Shown piece by piece: positions 62,502 through 64,000 of a DNA stretch of 64,000 nucleotides. The notes beneath the pieces were generated by a model. That model did not search any database. It was not told where the DNA came from and saw nothing but the letters and a program-made list of their open reading frames with translations. A program made the position numbers and the translations under genes. The DNA is taken from assembly GCF_900108015.1 (NCBI RefSeq), contig NZ_FNVP01000008.1, positions 113,392 through 177,391 on the forward strand. The letters are read 5' to 3'. This DNA comes from Flavobacterium urumqiense. GTDB lineage: Bacteria; Bacteroidota; Bacteroidia; Flavobacteriales; Flavobacteriaceae. Numbering within the stretch: position 1 is the first letter of the stretch; each line of letters opens with the position of its first letter.

Positions 62502-62780
62502 ATGAATATAATTGAACGTGCAAAAGCACCAACCCCGAAATTCTTCCGGGTTTTGAGAAGTATTGGAATGGCTCTATTGGCTATCAGCGGAACTATCATT
62601 GCGGCTCCGGTAGTTTTACCTGTAGCCGTTGTCAGTATTGCAGGGTATGCAGCCCTTGCGGGAGGAGTCATTTCAGTAATCAGTCAGATCACGGTTGACG
62701 ACACGGCGAACCGAGAGCAGGTCATCACAAATCGGAAGAAAAAAGACAATCAAAATTTACCGCGAGATGGAATCAAATAA
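62502..62780 (+). CDS. Small membrane protein, holin-like
   Basis: A 92-residue protein with a basic amphipathic N-terminus (IIERAKAPTPKFFRVLRS) and a long hydrophobic region that may form two membrane helices (GMALLAISGTIIAAPVVLPV, then AVVSIAGYAALAGGVISVIS). The C-terminal ~25 residues are charged (NREQVITNRKKKDNQNLPRD). The shape is that of holins and small pore proteins, but no family is assigned. It follows the DUF5675 gene by 7 nt and overlaps the next small membrane gene by 14 nt. Confidence 0.65.
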   Translation: MNIIERAKAPTPKFFRVLRSIGMALLAISGTIIAAPVVLPVAVVSIAGYAALAGGVISVISQITVDDTANREQVITNRKKKDNQNLPRDGIK

Positions 62781-62943
62781 TACTCTACAAATAGGAACCG
62801 CATCCGGTACTTTATTGAGTGTAGTTCCCAATATTGTTTCCGAAGATATTGTAAAAACAATTATCTTAGCTATTATTGGAGCAATAATAAGTTTTAGTGT
62901 TTCGGTCCTTTTAAAAGGATTAACAAAATCAAAAAAGAAATAA
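62767..62943 (+). CDS. Small membrane protein of the DUF5675 cassette
   Basis: A 58-residue protein read from the ATG at 62767 (a frame open from 62695 exists, but the upstream codons run inside the neighbour's basic tail). It has one to two hydrophobic helices (TASGTLLSVVPNIVSEDIVK, then TIILAIIGAIISFSVSVLLK) and ends in KSKKK. It is the last gene of the cassette and is followed by a terminator. With the 92-residue protein it makes a pair of tiny membrane proteins next to a possible cell-wall enzyme, a holin/antiholin-like layout. Confidence 0.65.
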   Translation: MESNNTLQIGTASGTLLSVVPNIVSEDIVKTIILAIIGAIISFSVSVLLKGLTKSKKK

Positions 62944-62982
62944 TTCGGGTTTGGATTGGTAACCTTTTCCCGAATTTATATG

Positions 62983-63014
62983 AAAGCCTTTTCCCTTTGG
63001 ATTAGGCTTTTTTT
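62983..63014 (+). terminator. Terminator of the DUF5675 cassette
   Basis: AAAGCCT and AGGCTTT form a stem around a 14-nt loop followed by more T. A second inverted repeat (AATTCGGG and CCCGAATT, 62942-62976) lies just before it. Confidence 0.7.
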
Positions 63015-63042
63015 ACACCTATTATCTGTCGCTTTGGTTGTA

Positions 63043-63418
63043 TTATTTTAAAGATATTTTAAGTCCCATCTCATTTTTCAAATGGAGTAATACTTCTGCG
63101 TTTCCTTTTGCATCATCTATTGGATTGTGAGTAGGTGTCGTTTTTCTTAAATGTTTCCATTGCGCAAAAGTATCTTTTACTAATCCACAATATAAATCAG
63201 AAATTCTTCTTGATGAATAACCAAACGGATTTCTTTTGATAAAGTGATGAAAGTACCAACAAATAAACATCCAATCAAATCCGTTATTATCACTAATAAA
63301 GATTGGTTTTCCTTTTGAATTATTTTGAATCCATTTTTCAAACTCCAGCATAACATTAGTAGGATCGTTAAATTCTAAAGTCTCATTTCTGTTAAATCCT
63401 GAAATTGCTAATGTATGC
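63043..63418 (-). pseudogene. 3'-5' exonuclease gene cut by the IS3 element (3' part)
   Basis: The minus strand carries the C-terminal part of a DEDDh-type exonuclease: GFNRNETLEFNDPTNVMLEF, then WIQNNSKGKPIFISDNNGFD with the second Asp motif, SSRRISDLYCGLVKD and THNPIDDAKGNAEVLLHLKN with the last HxxxxD motif (HNPIDDA). The first ExoI motif and the N-terminal part are missing; the frame runs back only to 63418, where the IS3 element begins. RNase T/epsilon-like enzymes degrade single strands. The frame could start at the ATG at 63351, but the fragment would be inactive. Confidence 0.8.
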
Positions 63419-63489
63419 TGACCCCCAAAATTCGGACAATATATTCCGACTAATTTAGATAGGAATAAAAACCTTAAATTAGCACTAAT

Positions 63490-63768
63490 ATGTCAAGAAC
63501 AAGAAGAACTTTCGGAAAAGACTTCAAAGCCAAAGTTGTTTTAGAAGCCTTAAAAGAGAAAGATACCATCGAGGTATTAGCAAAAAAATACGAGTTGTTG
63601 CCCAACCAAATTTCAATGTGGAAGTCCGAAGCCATACGGAATCTTTCTGCGGTTTTTTCTGCAGAAAAAACGGTCGTTGCCAAAGATGAAATTCCAACAG
63701 AGAAACTCTATGCTCGAATAGGTCAGCTGACTTTGGAGAATGACTTTTTAAAAAAAAATCTAGGTTAG
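63490..63768 (+). CDS. IS3-family transposase OrfA
   Basis: The 92-residue product is an IS3 OrfA: a HTH (KDFKAKVVLEALKEKDTIEV, LAKKYELLPNQISMWKSEAI) and a leucine-zipper-like helix (LYARIGQLTLENDFLKK). It ends two codons after a run of nine A (63750-63758). In this family ribosomes slip back by one base there, fusing OrfA to OrfB, so the ORF end is part of a programmed frameshift rather than decay. The ATG at 63490 follows directly after the terminal repeat region. Confidence 0.9.
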   Translation: MSRTRRTFGKDFKAKVVLEALKEKDTIEVLAKKYELLPNQISMWKSEAIRNLSAVFSAEKTVVAKDEIPTEKLYARIGQLTLENDFLKKNLG

Positions 63769-64000
63769 TATCCATCAGTGAGCGATTGAAAATGGTCGAT
63801 ACCCAAAATAAATTGAGCATTGTCAAACAATGTCGATTATTAGAAATTCATCGTGGCGGTCTTTATTATAAAGCAAAACAGGAAAGTTTAGAGAACTTGA
63901 AAATAATGCAATTACTAGACCAACAGTATTTTAATACTCCATTTTATGGCTGCAGGAAACTGACGTTCTGGCTTAAGGATTTAGGTTTTAAAGTGAATCG
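63759..64000 (+). CDS. IS3-family transposase OrfB, 3' end outside the window
   Basis: In the -1 frame after the A run the text is SRLVSISERLKMVDTQNKLS, then IVKQCRLLEIHRGGLYYKAK and YFNTPFYGCRKLTFWLKDLG, the start of a DDE integrase OrfB with the HTH_21 region. The catalytic DDE residues lie beyond 64000. It would be made as an OrfAB fusion by the -1 shift. The ATG in LKMVDTQ could also give OrfB alone. Confidence 0.85.

Larger units (their letters stand above)
63419..64000 (+). mobile_element. IS3-family insertion sequence, right part outside the window
   Basis: The element begins near 63419 with the likely terminal repeat TGACCCCCAAAATTCGGACA and has the OrfA/OrfB arrangement of the IS3 group with the A9 slippery run. 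It interrupts an exonuclease gene. The far end, second terminal repeat and target duplication lie outside the window, so the exact ends cannot be verified. Confidence 0.75.

Noticed and set aside
1..64000. CRISPR array or intact tRNA/rRNA gene
   Set aside because: No regularly spaced short repeats and no complete cloverleaf or rRNA sequence were seen on either strand.

Overview
The window looks like chromosome of a flavobacterium (Bacteroidota). The DNA is AT-rich. It carries a SusC/SusD pair with a FecR anti-sigma/ECF sigma switch, fused CzcA-TolC efflux proteins, a DUF3494 ice-binding-type protein, and several small stress proteins typical of Flavobacterium. The ice-binding-type protein hints at a cold or freeze-exposed lifestyle. 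No rRNA, intact tRNA or CRISPR array was seen.

Layout. 0-4.2 kb: housekeeping-type genes (TPR protein, menC-like enolase-superfamily enzyme, AI-2E-type permease, NTF2-like protein). 4.4-8.4 kb: an OmpA-family envelope protein and a secreted Ig-repeat/ice-binding-type lipoprotein. 8.9-9.5 kb: a decayed sensor histidine kinase. 9.7-19.1 kb: a dense minus-strand stress and envelope block (YtxH, lmo0937-type, holin-like, CsbD-like, iron-permease-like, DUF4382, FNR-type reductase, and an MlaEFD lipid transporter). 19.4-22.9 kb: a glycosyltransferase/GH130 pair. 23.1-60.7 kb: about 36 kb bracketed by a ~598 bp direct repeat of about 95% identity. Inside it lie a mannose-type glycan utilisation locus (FecR, sigma, SusC, SusD, DUF218, GH92), a CzcA-type metal efflux operon, a redox pair (DsrE, TlpA), a LytS/LytTR-controlled RND efflux operon, a copper-handling group with several broken genes, and a dead IS30 element. 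60.5-63.0 kb: a small cassette with a DUF5675 protein and holin-like membrane proteins. 63.4 kb to the end: an IS3-family element that has cut a 3'-5' exonuclease gene.

The most interesting signal is regulatory. Eight minus-strand transcription units, seven between 8 and 23 kb and one at 54 kb, carry the same bipartite 36-nt element (TGTGAATnnTAtAA, 12 nt, GTTaTGTAAC). Its outer spacing is identical every time and it sits about 58-112 nt before the start codon. It does not match the usual Bacteroidota -33/-7 promoter and probably defines a stress regulon that joins ice-binding-type, CsbD-like, Cys-rich copper-storage, glycan-phosphorylase and porin genes. Other candidates are a GH92 enzyme with Gln in place of the usual catalytic acid (suggesting mannosyl-phosphate cleavage), a two-repeat operator with 20-bp spacing between the LytTR regulator and its efflux operon, and an EF-hand-like loop in the RND pump.

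All calls are from reading the sequence and its translations. No database search, alignment or structure prediction was run.
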